From Fluviicola sp. (GTDB taxonomy: Bacteria; Bacteroidota; Bacteroidia; Flavobacteriales_D; Crocinitomicaceae), in contig NZ_JASLCN010000040.1 of assembly GCF_030151805.1 (NCBI RefSeq), positions 1 to 6,075 of the forward strand: 6,075 nt of DNA, read 5' to 3'. A model generated the notes under the pieces. The model had not been told where the DNA came from, did no database searches, and worked only from the letters and a program-made list of their open reading frames with translations. The position numbers and the translations under genes are program-made. Numbering within the stretch: position 1 is the first letter of the stretch; each line of letters opens with the position of its first letter. This document shows positions 1 through 6,042 of this stretch, piece by piece.

Positions 1-83
1 GTAAAAAGCTGGTGCAGTTCGGTGGTTCCAAATTGATTCATACGGTCATCGGAATGGGATATGTAATGCGCGAAGAAGAATGA
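1..83 (+). CDS. Response regulator, OmpR/PhoB family (C-terminal end only)
   Basis: This is the 3' end of a gene that begins outside the window; the reading frame starts at base 3 and ends with TGA at 81-83. The visible 26 residues include IHTVIGMGYVMREEE, which matches the end of the winged-helix DNA-binding domain of OmpR/PhoB regulators (family pattern: TVrGvGYvl at the last beta-hairpin, right at the C-terminus). The protein would be a cytoplasmic transcription factor phosphorylated by the histidine kinase encoded next. The pairing is supported by the ATGA overlap of its stop with the kinase start at 80-83. The receiver domain is not visible, so its phospho-acceptor aspartate cannot be checked. 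The identification rests on a short tail plus context, but both agree. Confidence 0.88.
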   Translation, partial: KKLVQFGGSKLIHTVIGMGYVMREEE

Positions 84-1450
84 AAATCAGAACACGGATT
101 ATTTGGTTGTTGAGCTCTACATTTGCTTTTTTGGTACTGGTATTCAGTACGTTTGTATATGTTTTGTCTTCCAATTACGTGTTCAATGATTTTTATGACC
201 GTTTAAAGACGCGTACCACAACAACTATCCGGATTGAATTGGATGATCACCGCGACGACCGTGAGTTTGTCCGGGATTTTAAACAGGAATACCTTGAAAA
301 ATTGCCGGAAGAGAAAAGTGTGATCGTACCGCTGAATAAACACCTCAAACCCCTCGATTCGAATAAGAGAGTAGTTGCTGACAAAGAATTCATTCAAAAA
401 GTGATTCAGAACCATTTTGCTCAGGAACGAAAAGACAACCTGCTGAAGTATGGAATTCTCTATAAAACAAAAGAAGGGAAAGATTACGTCGTTTATACCT
501 CTGCAAAGAATATGTATTATACGAAATACAAAAATTACCTCGGAGGTTTATTAGCTTCGATGTTTTTGGTTGCGGTAGTTCTGATTTTCGGAGTTTCACT
601 CTGGTTGTCTAAAAGATTGATCAAACCGATCAGTGATCTGAGTTCGAATGTACATAAGATCGGGACCGAAAACCTGCATTTCCGGATTGAAAATAAACAG
701 GAAGGGGATGAGCTGGGAGAATTAATTGAGACGATGAACAACATGCTCGATCGTTTGGAAACGAGTTTTGAAACCCAGAACAATTTCATCAGCAATGCAT
801 CACATGAATTAAACACACCGCTTACAAGTATTATTGGTCAGGCAGATTTAATGCTCAGTAAAGAAAGAAGTTCGGAAGACTACAAAGCCGCATTGAATAA
901 TATCCTGGAGCAGGCTGAGAAATTGAATAAGAAAACAAAAGCTTTGCTTTTTTTGGCTCAAACCGGGTTCGACGGAAAAAAAATGACCATCGAAAAACTG
1001 CGGATTGATGAATTGATCTTTGAAACAATGGAAACCGTTAACCGGATTATTCCCGGGAACAAGATCAAATTTGCTTTCGAAACATTACCGGATAATGTCA
1101 ACCTGTTGGAAATCATGGGGAATTCGCAATTGCTGCAGTTAGCCTTGTCGAATGTTCTTTTGAATGCAACCAAGTATTCGGAAAATCAGGAAGTACGCAT
1201 TTATTTAAGTCATACTTCTGAATACCTTTCCATTCATGTGAAGGATCAGGGAATTGGAATTCCTCCCAAAGACCTGAGTCATATTTACGATCCGTTTTTC
1301 AGAGCTTCCAATACCAATTCCTTCGAAGGATATGGAATCGGGCTGCCGTTGACGAGAAACATTATGCGTCAGCATAAAGGAAAAATCATCGTACATTCCG
1401 AAGAGAATTCCGGAACCCTGGTAAGCTTGCTTTTGCCCTATAAATCCTAA
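80..1450 (+). CDS. Membrane sensor histidine kinase of a two-component system
   Basis: This 456-residue inner-membrane kinase should autophosphorylate on His and pass the phosphate to the response regulator encoded just upstream. Domain order is: membrane helix about 7-29, periplasmic sensor about 31-152, second helix about 153-176, HAMP about 177-231, dimerisation/phosphoacceptor domain about 232-300, and HATPase from about 345. All catalytic boxes are visible: H-box SHELNTP with H242, N-box NVLLNATKYS (N358, N362), G1 box DQGIGI (389-394), F-box YDPFFRAS (403-410) and G2 box GYGIGLPL (417-424), so the enzyme looks intact. The periplasmic region is about 120 residues, rich in charged residues, and matches no sensor domain I recognise. 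The ligand is therefore unknown. The start ATG overlaps the regulator stop (ATGA, 80-83) behind a purine-rich GAAGAAGA stretch, which implies translational coupling. The order regulator then kinase is typical of CusRS/ArlRS-like pairs, but the sequence does not support a specific symbol. Confidence 0.96.
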   Translation: MKIRTRIIWLLSSTFAFLVLVFSTFVYVLSSNYVFNDFYDRLKTRTTTTIRIELDDHRDDREFVRDFKQEYLEKLPEEKSVIVPLNKHLKPLDSNKRVVADKEFIQKVIQNHFAQERKDNLLKYGILYKTKEGKDYVVYTSAKNMYYTKYKNYLGGLLASMFLVAVVLIFGVSLWLSKRLIKPISDLSSNVHKIGTENLHFRIENKQEGDELGELIETMNNMLDRLETSFETQNNFISNASHELNTPLTSIIGQADLMLSKERSSEDYKAALNNILEQAEKLNKKTKALLFLAQTGFDGKKMTIEKLRIDELIFETMETVNRIIPGNKIKFAFETLPDNVNLLEIMGNSQLLQLALSNVLLNATKYSENQEVRIYLSHTSEYLSIHVKDQGIGIPPKDLSHIYDPFFRASNTNSFEGYGIGLPLTRNIMRQHKGKIIVHSEENSGTLVSLLLPYKS

Positions 1451-1471
1451 ATAAAAGTTAAAACTAAAATT

Positions 1472-1515
1472 TTAATCTGGTTCTAATCCGGTTCTTATAC
1501 CGTCCTTATCCCCGT
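1472..1515 (+). promoter_or_regulatory. Four 11-bp direct repeats, predicted OmpR-family regulator site
   Basis: Four consecutive units of exactly 11 bp can be aligned: TTAATCTGGTT (1472-1482), CTAATCCGGTT (1483-1493), CTTATACCGTC (1494-1504) and CTTATCCCCGT (1505-1515). Units 1 and 2 share 9 of 11 positions; the later units share 7 of 11 with their neighbours. The (C/T)T(A/T)AT core recurs in all four. Head-to-tail repeats with one-helical-turn spacing are the usual operator form for OmpR/PhoB dimers. The array ends 4 bp before the -7 element of the downstream gene, where a -33 box would be expected and none is seen. I infer that the regulator ending at base 83 binds here and activates the downstream operon. 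Confidence 0.62.
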
Positions 1516-1519
1516 GCTC

Positions 1520-1527
1520 TAATTTTA
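1520..1527 (+). promoter_or_regulatory. Predicted -7 promoter element of the Usp-like operon
   Basis: TAATTTTA fits the Bacteroidota housekeeping -7 consensus TAnnTTTG at all fixed positions except the last. No TTTG/TTG -33 element lies at the usual distance upstream; that place is filled by the 11-bp direct repeats, as for an activator-dependent promoter. The start codon follows 16 bases after the box, so the leader would be only around ten bases and has just a weak AAGAG purine stretch as a possible ribosome contact. Confidence 0.5.
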
Positions 1528-1543
1528 CCGAAAAATATAAGAG

Positions 1544-2026
1544 ATGGGAGCAACAATTTTAATACCGACAGATTTTAAAGTGTCCTCGATGGAGCCACTA
1601 AAAGCTTTACTTCAATTTCAAAACGAAGATTCGCTGAATGTGCTTTTGGTTCATGGAATTTACTTGTCCAATTCTATTTCTGACTTACTGTTTTTTGATC
1701 AGAGCGATTTGAAAATTGAAATGGCCGGAAAAGAGTTTTTAAACAAATTGACTGAGCTTGAGAAAGAATTGGGTTCAAAAGTAAAATCGATCCGGGTAGT
1801 ATTCTTCAGCGGATTCAGACAAAGTTCGTTTGATCAGTTTGCGGAAGCGAATAAAGTAGACCGTGTTATTATTCCTTATGAATTGGAATTCGACTGGTCG
1901 CATAAAAAGAGCATGGATATTCTGCCTTTCCTCCACAAGTCGAAAATTACGAAACAATTAGTTGCCTGGGATAACAATCATTATTCCAGTAAGTCAAATC
2001 AAACATATGTAACGGCATTAGTATGA
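1544..2026 (+). CDS. Usp-like (universal stress protein fold) small protein, degenerate
   Basis: A 160-residue cytoplasmic protein with no signal peptide or membrane segment. The N-terminus, ATILIPTDFKVSS, is the classic first strand and loop of the universal stress protein fold, including the nucleotide-side aspartate (D10). It is followed by a helix (about 16-25), a second strand LNVLLVHGI (31-39), a long amphipathic helix (about 58-77), a strand around 81-89 and DRVIIPY (106-112), in the order of a Usp alpha/beta domain. The usual GxxGx9G(S/T) ATP-binding loop that should follow that strand is absent; instead there is ELEFDWSHKKSMD (113-125). The protein is thus probably a non-ATP-binding Usp relative. 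It is the first gene behind the predicted regulator-controlled promoter and overlaps the next gene by ATGA (2023-2026). Family assignment is based mainly on the N-terminus and predicted secondary structure; its function is unknown. Confidence 0.72.
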   Translation: MGATILIPTDFKVSSMEPLKALLQFQNEDSLNVLLVHGIYLSNSISDLLFFDQSDLKIEMAGKEFLNKLTELEKELGSKVKSIRVVFFSGFRQSSFDQFAEANKVDRVIIPYELEFDWSHKKSMDILPFLHKSKITKQLVAWDNNHYSSKSNQTYVTALV

Positions 2027-2484
2027 AACGAAAAATGATCATATCGTCATTGATTGCCCTGGTAACGCTTAGTTCATTCGGATATTACGTTTTTAGCCAT
2101 TCGTATTATCCGGAACGGGCCATCCTGGGGGAATGGAAAGAAGTTTCCTGGGTTTACGACAGAAATGATCTGAATCAAAAAGTAAAACAGGAAATCAGCA
2201 CGAGCGAACGGGAAGATATTGCCAATCATTTGGTGATTCATCAATTCGAAAACTGGACTTTCAGCAAAGATTATTCGATTAAACTTCACGAGAAGTCAGG
2301 AAGTGAATACGTGGCTAAATGGCGTTTGAAAGATCGGGGCAGGATTCTGACACTGATCAATGCAGACGGAACACATGAGGCATATTCGGTCGAATCATTG
2401 AAGAAGAACGAACTCGTTCTGCATTTCGATACCGATGTGCACGCACGTGGAATTGTAAAAATTACACTTAAAAAAATTCATTAA
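2023..2484 (+). CDS. Membrane-anchored lipocalin-like small protein
   Basis: A 153-residue protein with a short basic start (MKRK) and a hydrophobic segment at about 6-25, so it is exported or anchored with the remainder outside the cytoplasmic membrane. There is no cysteine near the end of the hydrophobic stretch, so it is not a lipoprotein. The outer part starts with ILGEWKEVSW (34-43), has W78-T-F, then WRLKDRGRILTLI (100-112), a short turn, and strands ending in IVKITLKK. This pattern of a leading LxGxW, alternating strands and a mid-domain W resembles the lipocalin-like small domains frequent in Bacteroidota. Such domains may bind small hydrophobic ligands, but no ligand can be inferred. 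The start codon overlaps the preceding stop (ATGA) with no clear ribosome binding site, so translation is probably coupled. One base separates its stop from the next gene. The fold assignment is moderate; the membrane anchor is clear. Confidence 0.6.
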   Translation: MKRKMIISSLIALVTLSSFGYYVFSHSYYPERAILGEWKEVSWVYDRNDLNQKVKQEISTSEREDIANHLVIHQFENWTFSKDYSIKLHEKSGSEYVAKWRLKDRGRILTLINADGTHEAYSVESLKKNELVLHFDTDVHARGIVKITLKKIH

Positions 2485-2485
2485 A

Positions 2486-3304
2486 ATGTTACGCAGATTT
2501 AGTCATAACAGGTCATTTCAGGACAATTTAAAATTAGGAATCTTCACAGCAATCATTGCCGGAATGGTAAACGTTGCGTCGTTGGTGTTGTTTTATTCCT
2601 TTACATCGAATCTGACCGGACATTTCGCCATTTTGGCACAGGAAATTGCCGATGGAAAGTGGTTTCAGATGTTGATTGTCCTTTTTTGGATCTTATTGTT
2701 CTTCGCGGGAAGTTTCCTGTCGAATAACCTCATTATAAACAGTACAAAGAAAAATGCGTTTATTTCTCACAGTATCCCGATGATCCTGGAAATTATGTGT
2801 TTCGTCTTTGTAGGAATTTACGGGCAGTTTTTCTATACAGAAACCCTGACGCAAACTGAAATCCTGGTTTCAGTGCTCTTGTTTTCCATGGGACTTCAAA
2901 ACGGTTTGACAGCAAGTATTTCCAATTTCCAGATTAAAACAACCCATTTAACAGGTTTAACAACGGATTTGGCGATTCACCTTTCCATGTTGACGAAGAA
3001 AAAATTCCGTCAGAACAAGCAGGTGGTTGAAAAAACGAAACTGATGGCTGCAATCATGGGGTCTTATCTGGTAGGAGGAATTTTTTCAGGATTGATCATT
3101 CATTATGTGCAGTTCCAGGTATTCTACGCGATTTCTCTTGCCATGCTGGGTGTTCTGGCATACGATTTTATCAAAACCTATGTTCCGTTCTTCATGAATA
3201 AAAAGAAACACGATACCCGGTTGAAGATGAACCTGGACAAAATACAGGAGTCAATTAAGAACAATGCTTCCAGAAAGGGAAATGTGCTTTCTGAGAGCAA
3301 GTGA
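2486..3304 (+). CDS. DUF1275/YoaK-like integral membrane protein
   Basis: This 272-residue protein has about six hydrophobic helices (approximately 17-38, 59-83, 92-113, 123-143, 186-207 and 209-228) and a charged, lysine-rich tail from about 232 that is likely cytoplasmic. The first half carries AIIAGMVNVASLV (22-34) followed by SNLTGHFAILA (41-51), the signature region of the DUF1275 (YoaK) family. A matching THLTGLTTDLA occurs at 153-163, so the protein appears to be an internal duplication of a three-helix unit. The family has no established biochemical role; transport or membrane stress functions would be guesses. The tail of about 40 residues makes this protein longer than the roughly 220-residue family members I know of. 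The ATG lies one base after the previous stop, with only an A-rich leader and no Shine-Dalgarno, so it is probably the last gene of a coupled three-gene operon. Its stop is 8 bp from the converging trmD stop. Confidence 0.82.
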   Translation: MLRRFSHNRSFQDNLKLGIFTAIIAGMVNVASLVLFYSFTSNLTGHFAILAQEIADGKWFQMLIVLFWILLFFAGSFLSNNLIINSTKKNAFISHSIPMILEIMCFVFVGIYGQFFYTETLTQTEILVSVLLFSMGLQNGLTASISNFQIKTTHLTGLTTDLAIHLSMLTKKKFRQNKQVVEKTKLMAAIMGSYLVGGIFSGLIIHYVQFQVFYAISLAMLGVLAYDFIKTYVPFFMNKKKHDTRLKMNLDKIQESIKNNASRKGNVLSESK

Positions 3305-3312
3305 TCACGAAG

Positions 3313-4005
3313 TTACTCTTCACCAATAAATTTTCGGTATAAATCAGGCCTTCTGACCTTTGTACGTTCGATGGCTTGCTGTTCTCTCCATTGTTCAATT
3401 TTTCCAAAGTCCCCGGATAACAATACTTCGGGGACTTTCCATCCGTTAAATTCCGGCGGACGCGTATAAACCGGCGGGGAAAGCAAATCATCCTGGAAAC
3501 TATCAGTCAATGCGGAAGTTTCATCGTTCATCACTCCGGGAATCAACCTCCCGATGCTGTCAACCACCACCGCAGCAGCCAGTTCACCACCTGTTAAAAC
3601 GTAAGATCCGATTGAAATTTCCTTCGTGATGTAATGTTCTCTGATGCGTTCGTCAACACCTTTGTAGTGTCCGCAAAGAATCATGATATTCTCTTTCAAA
3701 CTCCAGGAATTACTGTGGCGTTGCTCCAATAATTCTCCGTCGGGAGTCATATAGATAATCTCGTCGTAAGTGCGTTCTGCCTTCAACTTTTCAATCAAAG
3801 TCACGATCGGTTCGATCGCCATGACCATTCCTGCGCCACCGCCATATTGGTAATCGTCCACATTTTTGTGTTTCGAAGTCGAATAATCGCGGATGTTGTG
3901 TACATGAATTTCCAGTAAACCTCTTTCCTGTGCACGTTTCATAATCGAAACATTGAAAGGGCCTTCTAATAATTCCGGAAGAATAGTCAAAATATCAAAT
4001 CGCAT
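3313..4005 (-). CDS. trmD: tRNA (guanine-N1-)-methyltransferase TrmD
   Basis: TrmD transfers a methyl group from S-adenosylmethionine to N1 of G37, next to the anticodon of tRNAs that read CNN or similar codons, preventing +1 frameshifting; it acts as a cytoplasmic homodimer and is essential in many bacteria. The 230 residues show the family hallmarks: MRFDILTILPE at the start, YGGGAGMVM (54-62), LCGHYKGVDERI (110-121) and the knotted SAM-binding segment SIGSYVLTGGELAA (131-144). R153 and D168 (in LTDSF) correspond to R154 and the catalytic base D169 of the gammaproteobacterial enzymes. It ends with the usual C-terminal helical domain and is only slightly shorter than the 255-residue E. coli protein. 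The ATG at 4005-4003 is the canonical family start. The gene is not followed by rplS or preceded by rimM, its partners in many bacteria; it lies 39 bp after an M48 peptidase gene. Confidence 0.99.
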   Translation of the reverse strand: MRFDILTILPELLEGPFNVSIMKRAQERGLLEIHVHNIRDYSTSKHKNVDDYQYGGGAGMVMAIEPIVTLIEKLKAERTYDEIIYMTPDGELLEQRHSNSWSLKENIMILCGHYKGVDERIREHYITKEISIGSYVLTGGELAAAVVVDSIGRLIPGVMNDETSALTDSFQDDLLSPPVYTRPPEFNGWKVPEVLLSGDFGKIEQWREQQAIERTKVRRPDLYRKFIGEE

Positions 4006-4009
4006 ACGG

Positions 4010-4017
4010 CAAAGTTA
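4010..4017 (-). promoter_or_regulatory. Predicted trmD promoter, -7 element
   Basis: Read on the minus strand the box is TAACTTTG, an exact match to the Bacteroidota -7 consensus TAnnTTTG. It lies in the 39-bp gap after the M48 peptidase gene, and only four bases (CCGT) separate it from the trmD ATG. Transcription would therefore start at or within a few bases of the start codon. No convincing TTG-type -33 element is seen at the standard distance, which lowers the confidence. Confidence 0.5.
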
Positions 4018-4044
4018 GTCAAATTAACAGAACCCTTTTTTCGA

Positions 4045-6042
4045 TCAGCCGTTGATTTTGGAATATACCAAAAGCGCACTGAGGTTTTTCTGTTCCAGCC
4101 GCTGCGACTGATAAATTGCGCCTTCCAGCTGATTCATCAGGTCATTGAAATTCCCGCTTTCGAACATTTCGCCCTTCATTGTTTTGAAGTCTCTTCCGTT
4201 GTTTAGCACTTTCGAAAATTCAATGCTTGTTTCAATATTCGTCAATGGTTCGAATGGTTCTTTCTGGAATTCGAGTTGCAAACGGTTCAATTCGTCGACA
4301 TGTTCATTAATCGTTCGTTGAAAATCAGTTATTTCAGCAGTGGAAACTTCTTCTTTATTCTGTAAGAAGTTCAGCTGACTTAAAATATCGCTTTTGGCAA
4401 AATCCAGCTTCTTGCAGATTTCAATGATCCGGTGATGCTGATTCACTCTTCGCAAAAAGGTTTCCAGTTCATCTTTTGTTTTTGCCGAAGCTCCCAGGTG
4501 TACGAAGAGATTTTCGTCCCATTTGGCAAAATTGAAATCAAACAACTCATTTCTTTTCTTCGTCAAAATCTCATAGCCTTCTGAAACATTCTGTTTGTCG
4601 TAATTCTGATTCTGATAGGTGAATGAAGCGAGTTTTGCTGTTCCGTTGTGGATCAGAATAGCGTGTTCCATCAACTTTTCGATTTCCCAAACGGGTTCCA
4701 TCAATTGTTTCAGATCGTCTTTCAGATTTCCCCATTGATGAACACTTGTGTTGATGTTGTCAGCAGCTTTTGACCGAATGAAATCCGATTTGGGAAGTAT
4801 AACGTAGCGATTCTGGAACGTATTGTGAAAATCTTCCAAAACCATTTTTTCGGCATTTTCTGTCTGGATGATCTGCTCAATTTCAGCGGCATCGGTTGTT
4901 TCTTTCACTTTGCAGTTCCAGTATTTCAGGTAAACGACTTTGGTTAAGCGCTCTTGCCATTTAGTCAGTTTACGGAATAGCAATTCCGGGGATCTCGGAT
5001 CGTTTTCACAAGCTACAAATGGATTTTTCACACTTTTCTCGCGCTCGTCATTCGGCGGGTGACTATCATACATGTGTACTTTTGAGATCTCGGAAGTTGT
5101 GAAGTAAATGCGATGACCGTTCTGATCTGTTTCCAGTTTACTGAGCGCTTCCTCCTGTTTCGTTTTTCCGGCATCAAGCGCAATCTGGTAATGGTAAAAA
5201 AGATTGGAGCTGTATTTCTGTAATTTGGAAGCATTGAACAAATGTCTCATGATTGTGTTCAATTCATCTGAAGCCGGGTCTAATTTCCAGAGAGAAGAAA
5301 CAATGGCTTCACTTCCGGCGCTCATTGCAGCAAATTTGTCGGCATTGAATTCCATTTCGCGGGAAAGGGAAGAGTTCAGAATATTCAATGCGAGATAAAA
5401 CAGTTTCAACAATTCCCGGATCAGCCAGATTACCGGAGAAAGAATCCATGCGGGAAATGCTACGCGGATATCCGACTTTTTCCAGCGTTCCAATGCATTG
5501 TCCCAACTATCGCGATTGTAAATCAAATCGTGAATAATGGTATTTGCGGTGTGAATGTAACTTCCGATCCGCATGCTTTTTTGTGCGAAATGCCCGAATT
5601 CGTGACTCAATACAGCTTTAAATTCCGTCAGTTCCAAACATTGGGTCAAAGGCAATCCGATAGTCAGTTCTTTCTTTACCGGCATAATGAGACTGAGCCA
5701 GCTGTTGGTGTAGCGAACATAGGCATTGACATCCGGATCGAGGTAAATGTATTTCGGTTTGGGAGCCCCGGTGTGTTTACAAATATCCAGAACGTAACTC
5801 CACAATTCCGGTTCGTCTACCGGATCAATTTCTATCCGGTTTTCCGGCTGATGGTTTTTCATCTTAAAGAGAAACTTCAAGGTAAAAACAAGCAGCATTC
5901 CTGCTCCGGCAATTGCTCCCAGTTTGACAATAACCGTGAATTTATTGATGACTTCCATCGGGTAGGAAATCGCCAGGAAAACAAGGTATGCAGTTACTGC
6001 AACCAATGACAGAAACAGCACAAAGAACAATAGGATTGCCAA
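4045..6042 (-). CDS. Membrane-bound M48 family zinc metallopeptidase
   Basis: A 665-residue protein when counted from the TTG at 6042-6040. Two hydrophobic segments (about 2-25 and 35-60) anchor it. The peptidase domain follows, with the zinc motif HEFGH at 147-151 (H147 and H151 as ligands, E148 catalytic). The third ligand is probably E231 in EFNAD (231-235). A further hydrophobic stretch (about 196-222) precedes it, and the SHPPNDER element (327-334) is the conserved HP motif of M48 enzymes of the Ste24/HtpX group. The active site is complete. The remaining roughly 330 residues are mostly helical and charged, with coiled-coil-like parts around 520-595, and I recognise no named domain there. 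Such enzymes usually act in membrane-protein quality control or processing; the substrate is unknown. The start is uncertain: no ATG is available, an in-frame TAG lies at 6066-6064, and seven sense codons stand open between it and the TTG. GTG at codon 8 or ATG at codon 29 are alternatives, but the latter would lose the first helix. Confidence 0.88.
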   Translation of the reverse strand: MAILLFFVLFLSLVAVTAYLVFLAISYPMEVINKFTVIVKLGAIAGAGMLLVFTLKFLFKMKNHQPENRIEIDPVDEPELWSYVLDICKHTGAPKPKYIYLDPDVNAYVRYTNSWLSLIMPVKKELTIGLPLTQCLELTEFKAVLSHEFGHFAQKSMRIGSYIHTANTIIHDLIYNRDSWDNALERWKKSDIRVAFPAWILSPVIWLIRELLKLFYLALNILNSSLSREMEFNADKFAAMSAGSEAIVSSLWKLDPASDELNTIMRHLFNASKLQKYSSNLFYHYQIALDAGKTKQEEALSKLETDQNGHRIYFTTSEISKVHMYDSHPPNDEREKSVKNPFVACENDPRSPELLFRKLTKWQERLTKVVYLKYWNCKVKETTDAAEIEQIIQTENAEKMVLEDFHNTFQNRYVILPKSDFIRSKAADNINTSVHQWGNLKDDLKQLMEPVWEIEKLMEHAILIHNGTAKLASFTYQNQNYDKQNVSEGYEILTKKRNELFDFNFAKWDENLFVHLGASAKTKDELETFLRRVNQHHRIIEICKKLDFAKSDILSQLNFLQNKEEVSTAEITDFQRTINEHVDELNRLQLEFQKEPFEPLTNIETSIEFSKVLNNGRDFKTMKGEMFESGNFNDLMNQLEGAIYQSQRLEQKNLSALLVYSKING

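Noticed and set aside
535..816. 93-codon open frame on the - strand
   Set aside because: It is antisense to the second membrane helix, HAMP and H-box region of an intact histidine kinase and has no independent start signals.
1465..1474. Palindrome TAAAATTTTA after the histidine kinase stop
   Set aside because: It contains only A and T, has no loop and no following T-run; more likely an A/T-rich tract upstream of the promoter than a terminator.
1544..3304. Toxin-antitoxin or phage-defence cassette
   Set aside because: None of the three products has a nuclease, protease, nucleotidyltransferase, TIR or other effector motif, and the flanks show no integrase, repeats or composition shift.
3294..3319. 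Possible hairpin terminator between the DUF1275 gene and trmD
   Set aside because: The best pairing (AGAGCAAGT with AGTTACTCT) has internal mismatches, is not G/C rich and is followed by no T-run on either strand, so I do not call it a terminator.
4036..4041. Run of six T on the + strand as an intrinsic terminator
   Set aside because: There is no stable hairpin before it, and both flanking genes are on the minus strand, where the run reads as A; it cannot end their transcripts.
5530..6009. 159-codon open frame on the + strand
   Set aside because: It lies entirely antisense to the conserved N-terminal and catalytic region of the M48 peptidase, and its translation shows no recognisable family or coherent domain; it is a shadow frame.
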